Positions 51,172 through 59,571 of a DNA stretch of 64,000 nt are shown here, piece after piece. The notes beneath the pieces were generated by a model. It saw nothing but the letters and a program-made list of their open reading frames with translations. It did not search any database and had not been told where the DNA came from. The DNA lies in assembly GCA_937974195.1 (NCBI GenBank), contig CALJIC010000200.1:1-64000 (forward strand), in the 5' to 3' direction. A program made the translations under genes and the position numbers. Position 1 is the stretch's first letter. Each line of letters opens with the position of its first letter. This DNA comes from an uncultured Roseiflexaceae bacterium. Its GTDB lineage: Bacteria > Chloroflexota > Chloroflexia > Chloroflexales > Roseiflexaceae.

Positions 51172-51256
51172 CAGGAGTTACGCGGTCGGCGCGACCGCCT
51201 TCCCTCGCAGGAAGGTGCGAGGCAGCTATCCCGAAGGCCCTACCGCGTAAGTCCTG
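51172..51256 (+). repeat. Structured leader element, copy 2
   Basis: CAGGAGTTACGCGGT (51172-51186) and ACCGCGTAAGTCCTG (51242-51256) are inverted copies of one another at 14 of 15 positions. Between them is the 7-bp hairpin GCGGTCG-GCG-CGACCGC, then CTTCC/GGAAG and CCTCGC/GCGAGG alternatives. The order GGAAG, AGCT, GAAGG, ACCGCGTA is shared with copy 1 at 14259. The long terminal inverted repeat also fits a miniature transposon. Confidence 0.65.
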
Positions 51257-51382
51257 CAACGCATGGTTCGGCCGGGCCGCAGTCAGATCGGCAGAGGGTG
51301 GTTCGGCCTCGCCGCGCCGCACCATCCACGAGGACCGCAGCGCCGACGTGAGCCATGCGTCACGTGCGAACCGGAGAGATCA

Positions 51383-52318
51383 ATGGCAACAGGGGTAACC
51401 GAGTGGGAATTCGCGGTAGCAGACGCGGCAGAGCGCGTCGGGCCCGCGGTGGTTAAGATAGAGACCGGGCGCGCAAGCCAGCGGCCGGGCGCGCCGCAGC
51501 AGGGCATTGGGTCGGGGGTGATCTACAGCAGCGAGGGGCACATCCTCACCAACGCTCACGTCGTGGCCGGCGCCTCGCGCGTGACGGTGACGCTGCCGGA
51601 TGGGCGGCAGCTGCCGGCCGGGGTGCTGGGGGCCGAGCGCGAGCGCGACCTGGCGGTGCTGCAGGTCGGCGAGAGCGGGCTGCCGGTGGCGGAGCTCAGC
51701 GCCGCGCCGCTGCGCGTCGGCCAGCTGGTGGTGGCGATCGGCAACCCCTTCGGGCTGGACTTCACGGTGACCACCGGTGTGGTGAGCGCCCTCGGGCGGA
51801 CGCTGCCGGTGGACGCCAACACCAAGCTCGAGCAGCTGATACAGACCGACACGCCGATCAACCCCGGCAACTCCGGCGGCCCGCTGGTGGACCTGAGGGG
51901 CCGCGTGGTGGGGATCACGACGGCCATCCTGCCGTACGCGCAGGGGCTGGGCTTCGCGATTCCCACCGCGACGGCGCTGGACGTGATCGCGCGCGTCACG
52001 GGGCGGCACCGCAGGGAGATCGGCAAGGGGGCGCTCGGCATCAGCGGGGTGGACGTGCGGATCGACGAGCAGATCCGCCGGGCGAACCGCATCAGCCAGG
52101 AGCGCGGAGTGCTCCTGCTGGAGGTCGCGCCGGGAGGGGCAGCGGCGCGGGCGAGCCTGCAGCGCGGCGACGTTCTGCTGGCGCTGGGCGAGCGCCCGAC
52201 CGACAGCGTCGGCGCGCTGCGCTCGGCGATCCAGGCGCTCAAGGGCAGCAGCCCGTGGCGGGTCAGCTTCCTGCGCGGCGGGCTGAAGCGCCAGGTGAGC
52301 CTCGTGCCGGCGTCGTAG
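51383..52318 (+). CDS. HtrA/DegQ-like (S1C) serine protease without signal peptide
   Basis: The 311-residue protein is a trypsin-fold protease (about 15-205) with triad His59 (ILTNAHVV), Asp89 (ERDLAVL) and Ser164 (NPGNSGGPL), followed by one PDZ domain (about 215-308: GALGISGVDVRIDEQI, GVLLLEVAPGGAAARASLQRGDVLLAL). Family members degrade or refold damaged envelope proteins. There is neither a signal peptide nor a membrane anchor, and the chain starts only 20 residues before the domain, so it should stay in the cytoplasm unless the true start is upstream. GGAGAG lies before ATG 51383. Expression is probably controlled by the leader element and the tandem octamers upstream. Confidence 0.92.
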   Translation: MATGVTEWEFAVADAAERVGPAVVKIETGRASQRPGAPQQGIGSGVIYSSEGHILTNAHVVAGASRVTVTLPDGRQLPAGVLGAERERDLAVLQVGESGLPVAELSAAPLRVGQLVVAIGNPFGLDFTVTTGVVSALGRTLPVDANTKLEQLIQTDTPINPGNSGGPLVDLRGRVVGITTAILPYAQGLGFAIPTATALDVIARVTGRHRREIGKGALGISGVDVRIDEQIRRANRISQERGVLLLEVAPGGAAARASLQRGDVLLALGERPTDSVGALRSAIQALKGSSPWRVSFLRGGLKRQVSLVPAS

Positions 52319-52334
52319 CGGCGTTCCGGCTGGC

Positions 52335-52375
52335 GCCGGCGTAGAGATGTTCCGATGGGGCGTCTCTGCGCCGGC
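52335..52375 (+). terminator. Terminator of the HtrA-like gene
   Basis: The stem 52335-52347 with 52363-52375 is 13 bp with one U-G pair, followed by TTTGTTTTC. A textbook intrinsic terminator. Confidence 0.9.
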
Positions 52376-52433
52376 TTTGTTTTCGTGCAGAGAAGAGGCC
52401 GGAAGATCGCGTGTGCCGCGCCCGAACCGGCGG

Positions 52434-52439
52434 TACAAT
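52434..52439 (+). promoter_or_regulatory. -10 box of the zinc-ribbon gene
   Basis: TACAAT (CGGTACAATAG), 61 bases before ATG 52500; no good -35. Confidence 0.45.
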
Positions 52440-52499
52440 AGATGCACCAAAGGCGGCCGGTTGTACGTCCAATTGAGGAGCGATAGAGCGGAGGGCCCG

Positions 52500-52973
52500 A
52501 TGAGCTTTCTTGACAATATTTCGAAGAAGATCTCCGAGGGCGTGGAGCGCGCCAAGTTCGAGGCCGAGAAGCTGCAGCGCACGGTCGCGCTGCAGAACGA
52601 GCTCGCCGAGATCAAGCGCCAGCTCGACGCCAAGCGCATGGAGTTCGGCGACCGCGCGATGGAGCTCTACAAGGCCGGCAAGATCCAGTCGCCGACGCTG
52701 GGCGAGCTCATGCGCGCGATGGAGCAGCTGCAGGTGCGCCTGACGCTGAAGGAGGAGGAGCTGAAGCTCGCGCAGAGCCAGACCTACGTCGAGCCGCAGC
52801 CGAGCCCAGGGGCGCAGAGCGTGCCGATCAACGTGGAGCCGGCGACGCCCCCGCCGTCCGCGCAGACGCGCCCCGGCGGCGCGCCCGACACCAAGGTCTG
52901 CTCCAACTGCAGCTTCCAGATGCCGTCCAGCGCTGTGTTCTGCCCCAACTGCGGGCTGCGCGTGGCGCCGTAG
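52500..52973 (+). CDS. Coiled-coil protein with C-terminal zinc ribbon
   Basis: This 157-residue protein has a helical N-terminal part (about 1-100), with FLDNISKKISEGVERAKFEAEKLQRTVALQNELAEIKRQLDAKRMEFGDRAMELY arranged in heptads, a Pro/Ser-rich linker (about 100-125), and a zinc ribbon CSNCSFQMPSSAVFCPNCG at about 135-153. The layout recalls other zinc-ribbon and coiled-coil proteins of bacteria with no known function. There is no signal peptide. It may bind protein or nucleic acid partners in the cytoplasm. Its C-terminal ribbon resembles the ribbon at the N-terminus of the Ser/Thr kinase three genes upstream. Confidence 0.8.
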   Translation: MSFLDNISKKISEGVERAKFEAEKLQRTVALQNELAEIKRQLDAKRMEFGDRAMELYKAGKIQSPTLGELMRAMEQLQVRLTLKEEELKLAQSQTYVEPQPSPGAQSVPINVEPATPPPSAQTRPGGAPDTKVCSNCSFQMPSSAVFCPNCGLRVAP

Positions 52974-52975
52974 GG

Positions 52976-53022
52976 ACGCCGTAGGCGCAGCGCGCTGTGC
53001 TCTTGCTGCGCCCCTACGGCGT
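52976..53022. terminator. Bidirectional hairpin between zinc-ribbon and SRAP-like genes
   Basis: 52976-52991 pairs with 53005-53022 (16 bp with a two-base bulge). It starts three bases after one stop codon and overlaps the other gene's stop. There is no T run. Confidence 0.6.
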
Positions 53023-53490
53023 TGGCACGACACGGTCCTGGTCGATCAGCGCCGGCATGCGGTCGTGGCCGGTGAGCAGGCGGTACTCGGGCGTGGGCGG
53101 GAGCGTGAGCATGTACACCCGCGCCAGGTCGCCGCGCCGCACCAGGAAGCCCTGGATCCCGTGGTCGATGCCGAACCAGACCTTCTTCTCGACTCCCTGG
53201 AGGGCCGGGATCACGACCGGCGTGGGCCTGAGGTAGTTCCACTTGCCGGCCTCCAGGCTCTCCACCCGCACCCAGCCGGTCTTGGGCAGCTTGACGCTCT
53301 CCTCGCGGTTGCCCCAGTCGAAGATGCGCAGCTCGCCGTCGACGAGCGCCGGCAGGATCGGGCGCGCCTGCCAGAAGACCGACTCGACCACGCCGCTCGC
53401 GCGGGCGCGCTCGAGCTGCTCGGGCGTGTAGACCTCGGACAGCGCCGCCTCGAGCGCCGGGTCATACTTGAAACGCACTCCGCCGCACAT
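53014..53490 (-). CDS. Short SRAP (YedK/HMCES)-like protein
   Basis: The 158-residue protein begins Met-Cys-Gly (MCGGVRFKYD), and the SRAP family uses Cys2, exposed by Met removal, to crosslink abasic sites in single-stranded DNA. Other landmarks: RPILPALVDGELRIFDWGN resembles the usual P..PVIV....V..WGL; VVIPALQGVEKK resembles IPADGFYEW with a Glu (Glu101) near the active site; and LTGHDRMPAL matches IHDRMPVIL with His142. It is much shorter than YedK (about 220), lacking middle loops. The gene neighbours dnaE, consistent with a role in DNA lesion handling. AGGAGGG precedes ATG 53490. Confidence 0.7.
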   Translation of the reverse strand: MCGGVRFKYDPALEAALSEVYTPEQLERARASGVVESVFWQARPILPALVDGELRIFDWGNREESVKLPKTGWVRVESLEAGKWNYLRPTPVVIPALQGVEKKVWFGIDHGIQGFLVRRGDLARVYMLTLPPTPEYRLLTGHDRMPALIDQDRVVPTP

Positions 53491-53586
53491 AAGCCCTCCT
53501 CACATGTGTAGGTCGCAGCGCGCTGCGCCTCGCAGTGCCGAATCATGATACCCCAACGAACATCTGTTCGTCATCGGTCTCCCGAC

Positions 53587-53626
53587 TTATCCACAAAATC
53601 CCTTACACATCCACAGGTTATCCACT
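53587..53626 (+). promoter_or_regulatory. DnaA-box cluster upstream of dnaE
   Basis: TTATCCACA (53587-53595) is a perfect consensus DnaA box. ACATCCACA (53607-53615) and TTATCCACT (53618-53626) are near matches on the same strand. They end 21 bases before the extended -10 of dnaE, so DnaA could regulate dnaE. Confidence 0.7.
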
Positions 53627-53646
53627 AGAAGCATGTCGCATGGCTG

Positions 53647-53655
53647 TGCTATAAT
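53647..53655 (+). promoter_or_regulatory. Extended -10 promoter of dnaE
   Basis: TGCTATAAT, perfect; no -35 box. Its transcript would have a leader of about 255 bases. Confidence 0.75.
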
Positions 53656-53818
53656 GCGAAGAGGGATACCGCCGCGCCTTCTCGGAAGCCGATTGGTTAT
53701 GTACACCAGGCGCATTCCGATGGGCAATCGAATGACAGTTCCAGGCCGCCCCACGGATCTCTAGGCCATGCGAGACTCTTCCGTGGAGGCGTCCGGCGCT
53801 GATGTTGTAAAGAGATTA

Positions 53819-53857
53819 TGACCCGGCGCCGCCCGCTAGCCACCGGCGGCCCGGGTC
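53819..53857 (+). promoter_or_regulatory. Hairpin in the dnaE leader
   Basis: TGACCCGG (53819-53826) pairs with CCGGGTCA, enclosing GCCGCC/GGCGGC pairs. No T run follows, so it is more likely a leader structure than a terminator. Confidence 0.45.
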
Positions 53858-53917
53858 AGGTCTTCCTTCGCCAGTCTGCAATCTGCGGATCTGCAATAAC
53901 CCCAGCGGGAGCGTGGA

Positions 53918-56900
53918 ATGAACGACTTCGTCCACCTGCACGTCCACTCGGAGTACAGCCTGCTCGACGGGTACGCGGCGACGAGCGCGATCTGCGAGCG
54001 GGCGGCCGAGCTCGGTATGGACAGCATCGCGCTGACCGACCACGGCGTTATGTACGGGGCGATGGAGTTCTACACCAACGCCAAGAAGGCCAACATCAAG
54101 CCGATCATCGGCATGGAGGCCTACATGGCGCCCGGCTCGCGGGCAGAGCCGACCACCCGCGGCGGGAAGAACTACTACCACCTTCTGCTGCTCGCCAAGA
54201 ACGAGACCGGCTACCGCAACCTGGTCAAGCTCACCACCCGCGCCCACCTGGACAGCAACGGCAAGGGCGTGTTCTCGCGCCCGCGCATCGACTGGGATCT
54301 GCTCGAGAAGTACCACGAGGGGCTGATCGTCACCTCCTCGTGCATCGCCGGCGAGGTGATCCAGCACCTGACCGAGCAGCAGAAGGAGCGGGCGCGCGAG
54401 ACAGCGGCGCGCTACCGCGACCTGCTGGGCCCCGAGAACTACTACCTCGAGCTGCAGCTGCACGAGAACACCCCGGAGCTGGAGACGCTCAACGACGAGC
54501 TGCTGCGCATCTCCAAAGAGCTCGGCATCCCGCTGGTCGTCACCAACGACACCCACTTCGTCCGGCGCGAGGACCTCGAGGCGCAGAAGATGGTCATGGC
54601 CATGGGCTTCAACATGACCTACAAGGAGTTCTGCGCCAAGGGCTACGTGATGGACGAGAGCTACCACATCATGTCCGGCGAGGAGATGTGGCAGCGCTTC
54701 AAGCGCTACGGCACCGCGCCGCTGGAGAACACCCGGCGCATCGCCGAGATGTGCAACCTGAAGCTCGAGTTCGGGCGCGTCCAGCTGCCGCAGGTCGACA
54801 TCCCCGAGGGCCACGACGCCGCCTCCTACCTGCGCCTCGTCTGCGAGGAAGGGCTGATGCGGCGCTTCAACGGCAACCCGCCCGAGGAGTACATCCGCCG
54901 GCTCGACTACGAGCTGGACGTGATCAACAAGACCGGCTTCCCGGACTACATGCTGATCGTCTGGGACTACGTGAAGTACGCGCGCTCGCGCGGCATCCCC
55001 TGCCTGCCGCGCGGCTCGGCCGGTGCCTCGCTGATCCTCTACTGCCTCGGCATCACCGATGTGGACCCGGTGGCGAACAAGCTGCTGTTCGAGCGCTTCC
55101 TCAGCCCCGAGCGCCTCGAGATGCCGGATATCGACATCGACTTCGCCGACAGCCGCCGCGGGGAGGTGCTGGAGTACATCGCCAGCAAGTACGGCCGCGA
55201 GAACACGGCCCAGATCATCACCTACGGCACGCTCGGCGCCAAGGCGGCGCTGCGCGACATCGGCCGCGTGCTCGACGTGCCGCTCAGCGAGGTGGACCGG
55301 ATCGCCAAGCTCATCCCCGCGCTGCCGGTCGGCATCACGATCGCCCAGGCGCTGGAGAAGGTGCCGGAGCTGAAGCAGATCTACGACACCAACCCCGAGC
55401 TGCGCAACGTGATCGACTGGGCGCAGAAGGTCGAAGGGCGCATGAAGAGCGTCGGCACCCACGCCTGCGGCGTGGTGGTCAGCCGCAAGCCGCTGGAAGA
55501 GATCGTGCCGCTGCAGCGCACCACCAAGGACGAGAACGCGGTGATGGCGGCCTTCGAGGGGCCGACGCTGCAGAAGATGGGCCTGCTCAAGATGGACGTG
55601 CTCGGGCTCACCAACCTCTCGGTGGTGGCTGAGGCGCTCCAGTACATCTCGGAGACCACCGGGAAGAAGATGGAGCTGTCCGACATCCCGCTGGACGACA
55701 AGAAGACCTTCGAGAGCCTGAGCCGCGGCGAGACGACCAACGTGTTCCAGTTTGAGTCCGCCGGCATGACGCGCTACCTGAAGGAGCTCAAGCCGACCCG
55801 CGTGGAGGACCTGTACGCGATGGTGGCGCTGTACCGGCCGGGCCCGCTCGAGCAGATCCCGATCTACATCCAGAACAAGAACAACCCGAAGAACATCAAG
55901 TACCTGCACCCGATCCTCAAGCCCATCCTCGAGGACACCTACGGCGTGATCGTCTACCAGGAGCAGATCATGCAGCTGCTCCAGGACATCGCCGACTACA
56001 CGCTCGGCCAAGCGTACATCGTGATCAAGGCCATCAGCAAGAAGGACAAGAAGCTGATGGCCGAGAACGAGGTCAAGTTCAAGGAGGGCTGCCTCAGGAA
56101 GGGGCTCACGAAGCAGCAGGCCGACGAGTTGTGGGAGCTGATCCTGCCCTTCGCCGGCTACTCCTTCAACCGGCCGCACTCGACGCTGTACGGCCTCTTG
56201 AGCTACCAGACGGCCTGGCTCAAGGTCAACTACCCGGTCGAGTACCTCGCCGCGGTGCTGAAGGGCGCCGGCGGCGTGACCGAGAACATCACCAAGGCGG
56301 TCAACGAGTGCCGCGCGCGCGGCGTGACGGTGCTCGGGCCGGACGTCAACACCAGCGGGCTGGACTTCAGCATCCGCCAGTTCCGCGACCCAAGCGACGG
56401 GCAGGTGAAGCGCGGCATCCTGTTCGGCCTGTGCGCGATCAAGGGCGTGGGCGCCGGCCCCATGGAGGCGCTGATCCGCGAGCGCGAGCGGGGCGGGCCG
56501 TTCAAGAGCCTCGAGGACTTCTGCGACCGGGTGGACCGCCACGCGCTCAACCGGCGCGTGCTGGAGAGCCTGATCAAGAGCGGGGCGATGGACAGCCTGC
56601 CCGGCACGCGGCGCCAGAAGCTCGCCATCCTCGACCAGGCGATCGAGGCCGGCGCCAGGGCGCAGAAGAACCGCGAGACCGGCCAGATCGATATGTTCGG
56701 CGGGCTCGCGAGCGAGGGCGACACGTCGGTCTCGTCCATCCCGCTGCCGATCATCACCGAGACCGCCGACGACCGCAAGGAGCAGCTGACCTGGGAGAAG
56801 GAGCTGCTCGGCGTCACCTTCTCCAGCGACCCGCGCAAGCAGGCGCTCGAGACGATGGATAAGTCCGACCTGACCCCGATCGCCGACCTGAAGGACCCGG

Positions 56901-57718
56901 AGCGGGCCGAGGAGCTGATCGGCAAGACGCTCACCTTCGCCGGGCTGCTCACCGGCGCGCGCCGCATCTCGACCAAGAAGGGCGACAGCATGCTCGTCGC
57001 CATGCTGGAGGACGAGACCGAGGAGACGGTCGAGCTGGTGGCGTTCCCCAAGAGCTTCGAGAAGTACCGCGACCTGCTTCAGGAGGACGCGCTGCTGCGG
57101 GTGACGGCCAAGGTGGACCGGCGCAACGACGGGGTCCAGCTGGTGCTCGAGGCCGCCGCGCCGCTCGACACGACGGCCCCGCCGCCTGACACAGGGCTGC
57201 CGACGGCGATGGACCTCGAGGGGATCGCGGACGCCGATGTGAACGGCGGGGCGGCGGACGTCGCCGGCGACGCACCCGTGCCGCCGGCCAACCCCGCGCC
57301 CGCCGACCCTGCGCCCGCCCCGTCTCCGGCCGCCCCCGAGCCCATCGCCGCGCCGGTGTCGATCATCAAGCCGCGGCCGAAGCCGGCGACGAACGGCAAC
57401 GGCCACTCGAACGGCCACGCGAACGGCCACCGCGCCGATGCGCCCGGGCGCCCCAACGGGAGCGACGCGCCGGCGCGGAGCACCGCGACGCTGCGCCTGC
57501 GGCTCCCGGCCGCCCGCGACTTCGACGTCGGCGTGCAGCTGATGCAGCAGGTCTACGAGGTGCTGCGCGAGAACAGCGGCGAGGACACGGTGATCATCCA
57601 CCTGCCGCGCGACAACGGCACGGTGCTTATGAAGGCGCGGTCCGGCGTCACCTGCACCGACGCGCTGATCGACCGCCTGAGCGGGATTCTCGGCCCGGAG
57701 CGGGTGGCGGTGGAGTAG
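53918..57718 (+). CDS. dnaE: DNA polymerase III alpha subunit
   Basis: The 1266-residue replicative polymerase begins with a PHP domain (about 1-280; FVHLHVHSEYSLLDG, LTDHGVMYG). The polymerase palm has PRGSAGASLILYCLG and the aspartates 404, 406 and 408 of MPDIDIDFADSRR; THACGVVVS and ALYRPGPLEQIPIY follow. The fingers and beta-binding region contain KGAGGVTENI and KGVGAGPMEALI, and an OB-fold lies at about 1000-1080 (LTFAGLLTGARRISTKKGDSM). An Ala/Pro-rich and Asn-Gly-His-rich linker (about 1085-1185) leads to a terminal domain (TATLRLRLPAARDFDVG... to the end). The chain is about 100 residues longer than E. coli DnaE. GGAG sits just before ATG 53918. Confidence 0.97.
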   Translation: MNDFVHLHVHSEYSLLDGYAATSAICERAAELGMDSIALTDHGVMYGAMEFYTNAKKANIKPIIGMEAYMAPGSRAEPTTRGGKNYYHLLLLAKNETGYRNLVKLTTRAHLDSNGKGVFSRPRIDWDLLEKYHEGLIVTSSCIAGEVIQHLTEQQKERARETAARYRDLLGPENYYLELQLHENTPELETLNDELLRISKELGIPLVVTNDTHFVRREDLEAQKMVMAMGFNMTYKEFCAKGYVMDESYHIMSGEEMWQRFKRYGTAPLENTRRIAEMCNLKLEFGRVQLPQVDIPEGHDAASYLRLVCEEGLMRRFNGNPPEEYIRRLDYELDVINKTGFPDYMLIVWDYVKYARSRGIPCLPRGSAGASLILYCLGITDVDPVANKLLFERFLSPERLEMPDIDIDFADSRRGEVLEYIASKYGRENTAQIITYGTLGAKAALRDIGRVLDVPLSEVDRIAKLIPALPVGITIAQALEKVPELKQIYDTNPELRNVIDWAQKVEGRMKSVGTHACGVVVSRKPLEEIVPLQRTTKDENAVMAAFEGPTLQKMGLLKMDVLGLTNLSVVAEALQYISETTGKKMELSDIPLDDKKTFESLSRGETTNVFQFESAGMTRYLKELKPTRVEDLYAMVALYRPGPLEQIPIYIQNKNNPKNIKYLHPILKPILEDTYGVIVYQEQIMQLLQDIADYTLGQAYIVIKAISKKDKKLMAENEVKFKEGCLRKGLTKQQADELWELILPFAGYSFNRPHSTLYGLLSYQTAWLKVNYPVEYLAAVLKGAGGVTENITKAVNECRARGVTVLGPDVNTSGLDFSIRQFRDPSDGQVKRGILFGLCAIKGVGAGPMEALIRERERGGPFKSLEDFCDRVDRHALNRRVLESLIKSGAMDSLPGTRRQKLAILDQAIEAGARAQKNRETGQIDMFGGLASEGDTSVSSIPLPIITETADDRKEQLTWEKELLGVTFSSDPRKQALETMDKSDLTPIADLKDPERAEELIGKTLTFAGLLTGARRISTKKGDSMLVAMLEDETEETVELVAFPKSFEKYRDLLQEDALLRVTAKVDRRNDGVQLVLEAAAPLDTTAPPPDTGLPTAMDLEGIADADVNGGAADVAGDAPVPPANPAPADPAPAPSPAAPEPIAAPVSIIKPRPKPATNGNGHSNGHANGHRADAPGRPNGSDAPARSTATLRLRLPAARDFDVGVQLMQQVYEVLRENSGEDTVIIHLPRDNGTVLMKARSGVTCTDALIDRLSGILGPERVAVE

Positions 57719-57721
57719 CGG

Positions 57722-58903
57722 CTACGCCTCGCTGGGGCGCAGCGCCGTGCTGCGCCCCAGCGAGATCACCGCCAGCAGCGTGATCAGCAGGAAGGGGATG
57801 CTGATCAGGTTGAGGTAGACCCAGCCCGACGAGAAGACGACGATCCCGGCGGAGAGCGAGGCCAGCGCCTGCACGCCGAAGATGGTGAAGTCGTTGGTCG
57901 CCTGGGCCTTGAAGCGCTCCGCCGGCCGGTAGGCGCGCGCCAGCAGCACCGTCCCGCCGACGAAGAGGAAGTTCCAGCCCACCCCGAGGAGCACGAGCTC
58001 CGCCCAGTAGTGGACGAGCTGGCTGCCGGTGATGCCGAGGAGGACGCTGCCGAACAGCGTCAGCACCCCCAGCACCATGAGGCGCAGGACGCCGATCCGG
58101 TCGACGAGGAAGCCGGTGAAGAGCGACGGGAGAAACATGGCGATCACGTGGCTCTGGATCACCCGCGCGGTCTCGTCGATGCTGTAGTGGTGCATGGTGT
58201 GGAGGTGGATCGGCGTCGCCGTCATGGTGAAGGTCATCACGCCGTAGCCGACGGCGCCGGCGAGCAGGGCGACGCGGTAGACCGGCTGGGCCACGATCTC
58301 GCGCAGCGGCCGCTCCTCCCCAGGCGCCGCCTTCCCCTCCCGCACCCTCAGATCCCTGAGGAACAGCAGCAGCACCGCCAGTGACGCGTACAGGAGCGCG
58401 AGCCCGACGAAGGAGCCCACGTACTCGACGGCGAACCAGTCTTTGAGGCGCCTGCCGACCTCCGGCCCGATGAAGCCGGCCAGGATGCCGCCGACCAGGA
58501 CGAACGACACGGCGCGCCCGGCGAAGTGTGGCTCGACGCTCTCGGTGGCGGCGAAGCGGTACTGCTGCACGAACGCGCCGTTCATGCCGGTCAGCAGCGT
58601 CGCGCAGCAGAACAGGACGAAGCTGCCCGCCCAGACCGCGTACGCCGCGATCAGGGCCGCCACCACCGCCCCCAGCGCGCCGAACACAAAGCCGGCCCGG
58701 CGCCCCACCCGCCGCATCAGGAGCGAGGCCGGGACCGTGGAGAGGGCGATGCCGACCACCTGGATCGTGATCGGGAGCGTGGCGAGCGTGGGCGCGGGGG
58801 CGAGGCGCGCGCCGACGATCCCGCCCACGAGCGCCATCAGCGAGATGCCCGAGCTACCGATCGCCTGCCCGATACTCAGCAGCGGGATGTTGCGCGAGCG
58901 CAT
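57722..58903 (-). CDS. MFS transporter
   Basis: This 393-residue protein has 12 predicted helices, with the first-half loop LMRRVGRRAGFVFGALGAVVAAL (motif A region) and a central hydrophilic loop (about 185-205, LRDLRVREGKAAPGEERP). The segment TATPIHLHTMHHYSIDETARVIQSHVIAMFLPSLFTGFLVDRIGV, with an acidic residue near its start, is typical of a branch of bacterial drug-efflux-like MFS proteins. Substrate unknown. Its last codons form a 16-bp hairpin that can end dnaE transcription. Confidence 0.88.
   Translation of the reverse strand: MRSRNIPLLSIGQAIGSSGISLMALVGGIVGARLAPAPTLATLPITIQVVGIALSTVPASLLMRRVGRRAGFVFGALGAVVAALIAAYAVWAGSFVLFCCATLLTGMNGAFVQQYRFAATESVEPHFAGRAVSFVLVGGILAGFIGPEVGRRLKDWFAVEYVGSFVGLALLYASLAVLLLFLRDLRVREGKAAPGEERPLREIVAQPVYRVALLAGAVGYGVMTFTMTATPIHLHTMHHYSIDETARVIQSHVIAMFLPSLFTGFLVDRIGVLRLMVLGVLTLFGSVLLGITGSQLVHYWAELVLLGVGWNFLFVGGTVLLARAYRPAERFKAQATNDFTIFGVQALASLSAGIVVFSSGWVYLNLISIPFLLITLLAVISLGRSTALRPSEA
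57728..57764 (+). terminator. dnaE terminator inside the convergent MFS coding sequence
   Basis: CTCGCTGGGGCGCAGC (57728-57743) and GCTGCGCCCCAGCGAG (57749-57764) are perfect 16-base complements. They lie 10 bases past the dnaE stop and encode the C-terminal residues of the MFS protein on the other strand. Confidence 0.7.
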
Positions 58904-58956
58904 GTCCGGCCTTTCGTCATCGAGGAGATCGGGCTAGTAGCCCGCGGCACCTCCGG

Positions 58957-59571
58957 TCACTCCTCCGTAATGGGCACCAGCCACTCCATTCCTTCGGGCG
59001 ATCGCTGGGCGCTCCAGCCCGTGCCCGAGGCCCCCTCGACGCGCCACCAGGTGTAGCCGTCCGCCTCCTCCGGCCCCTCGAGCAGCCGGACCTCCTCACC
59101 CTCGGAGAAGGCCGCCCGCGCCGGCGCCTGAAGGCCCGGCCCCTCGCGCGCGCGCAGCGGCCGCCCGCCGGTGTTCGACACGCGCGCCAGGCCGCCGACC
59201 CGCAGCACAACCGGTGTCGGCGACGGCACTGTGGTGGCGGTGGGGAAGATCGGCGTCCGCTCGACGGCCACCTCGGCGACATTCGAGACGGCGGTGGGCT
59301 GCGCGGTCACCGCCGGGGCTCCGATCGTCTGCGGGGCGCGGCGGCCGAGCACGCTGTACGCGCCGACGCCCAGCCCCAGGAGCACCACGGCGACGATCGC
59401 GAGCCGGAACACGAGCGGGCGCGGGCCGGAGCCATCGCCGAGCCAGTAGAGCCGACGCCGGGTCCGGTTGTAGCCACGCCGGTAGTGGTAATAGTGCTCG
59501 TAGTAGAAGGGGTGCGGCGTACCCTGCTCGGCATCAGCCACGCCGCGACGGTACATTTCTTCGGTATCCAT
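58957..59571 (-). CDS. Membrane-anchored SH3-domain protein
   Basis: This 204-residue protein has a Tyr/Arg-rich cytoplasmic N-terminus (FYYEHYYHYRRGYNRTRRRLYW at about 22-43), one membrane helix (about 54-74, VFRLAIVAVVLLGLGVGAYSV), a Thr/Pro-rich stalk (about 80-125) and a bacterial SH3 module (about 128-204: ARVSNTGGRPLRAREGPG, GEEVRLLEGPEEADGYTWWRVEG). SH3 modules of this kind bind peptidoglycan. ATG 59571 has AAGGTG before it. Similar SH3 modules occur in the NlpC/P60 protein at 17327-18934. Confidence 0.85.
   Translation of the reverse strand: MDTEEMYRRGVADAEQGTPHPFYYEHYYHYRRGYNRTRRRLYWLGDGSGPRPLVFRLAIVAVVLLGLGVGAYSVLGRRAPQTIGAPAVTAQPTAVSNVAEVAVERTPIFPTATTVPSPTPVVLRVGGLARVSNTGGRPLRAREGPGLQAPARAAFSEGEEVRLLEGPEEADGYTWWRVEGASGTGWSAQRSPEGMEWLVPITEE

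Noticed and set aside
53560..53660. Possible chromosomal origin at the DnaA-box cluster
   Set aside because: Only three boxes, no long AT-rich unwinding region, and dnaA, dnaN, recF or rpmH are not adjacent. A regulatory role at dnaE is simpler.
53816..57601. A 1261-codon minus-strand open frame
   Set aside because: It is the antisense shadow of dnaE; composition is Leu/Val/Asp/His-biased and has no motif.
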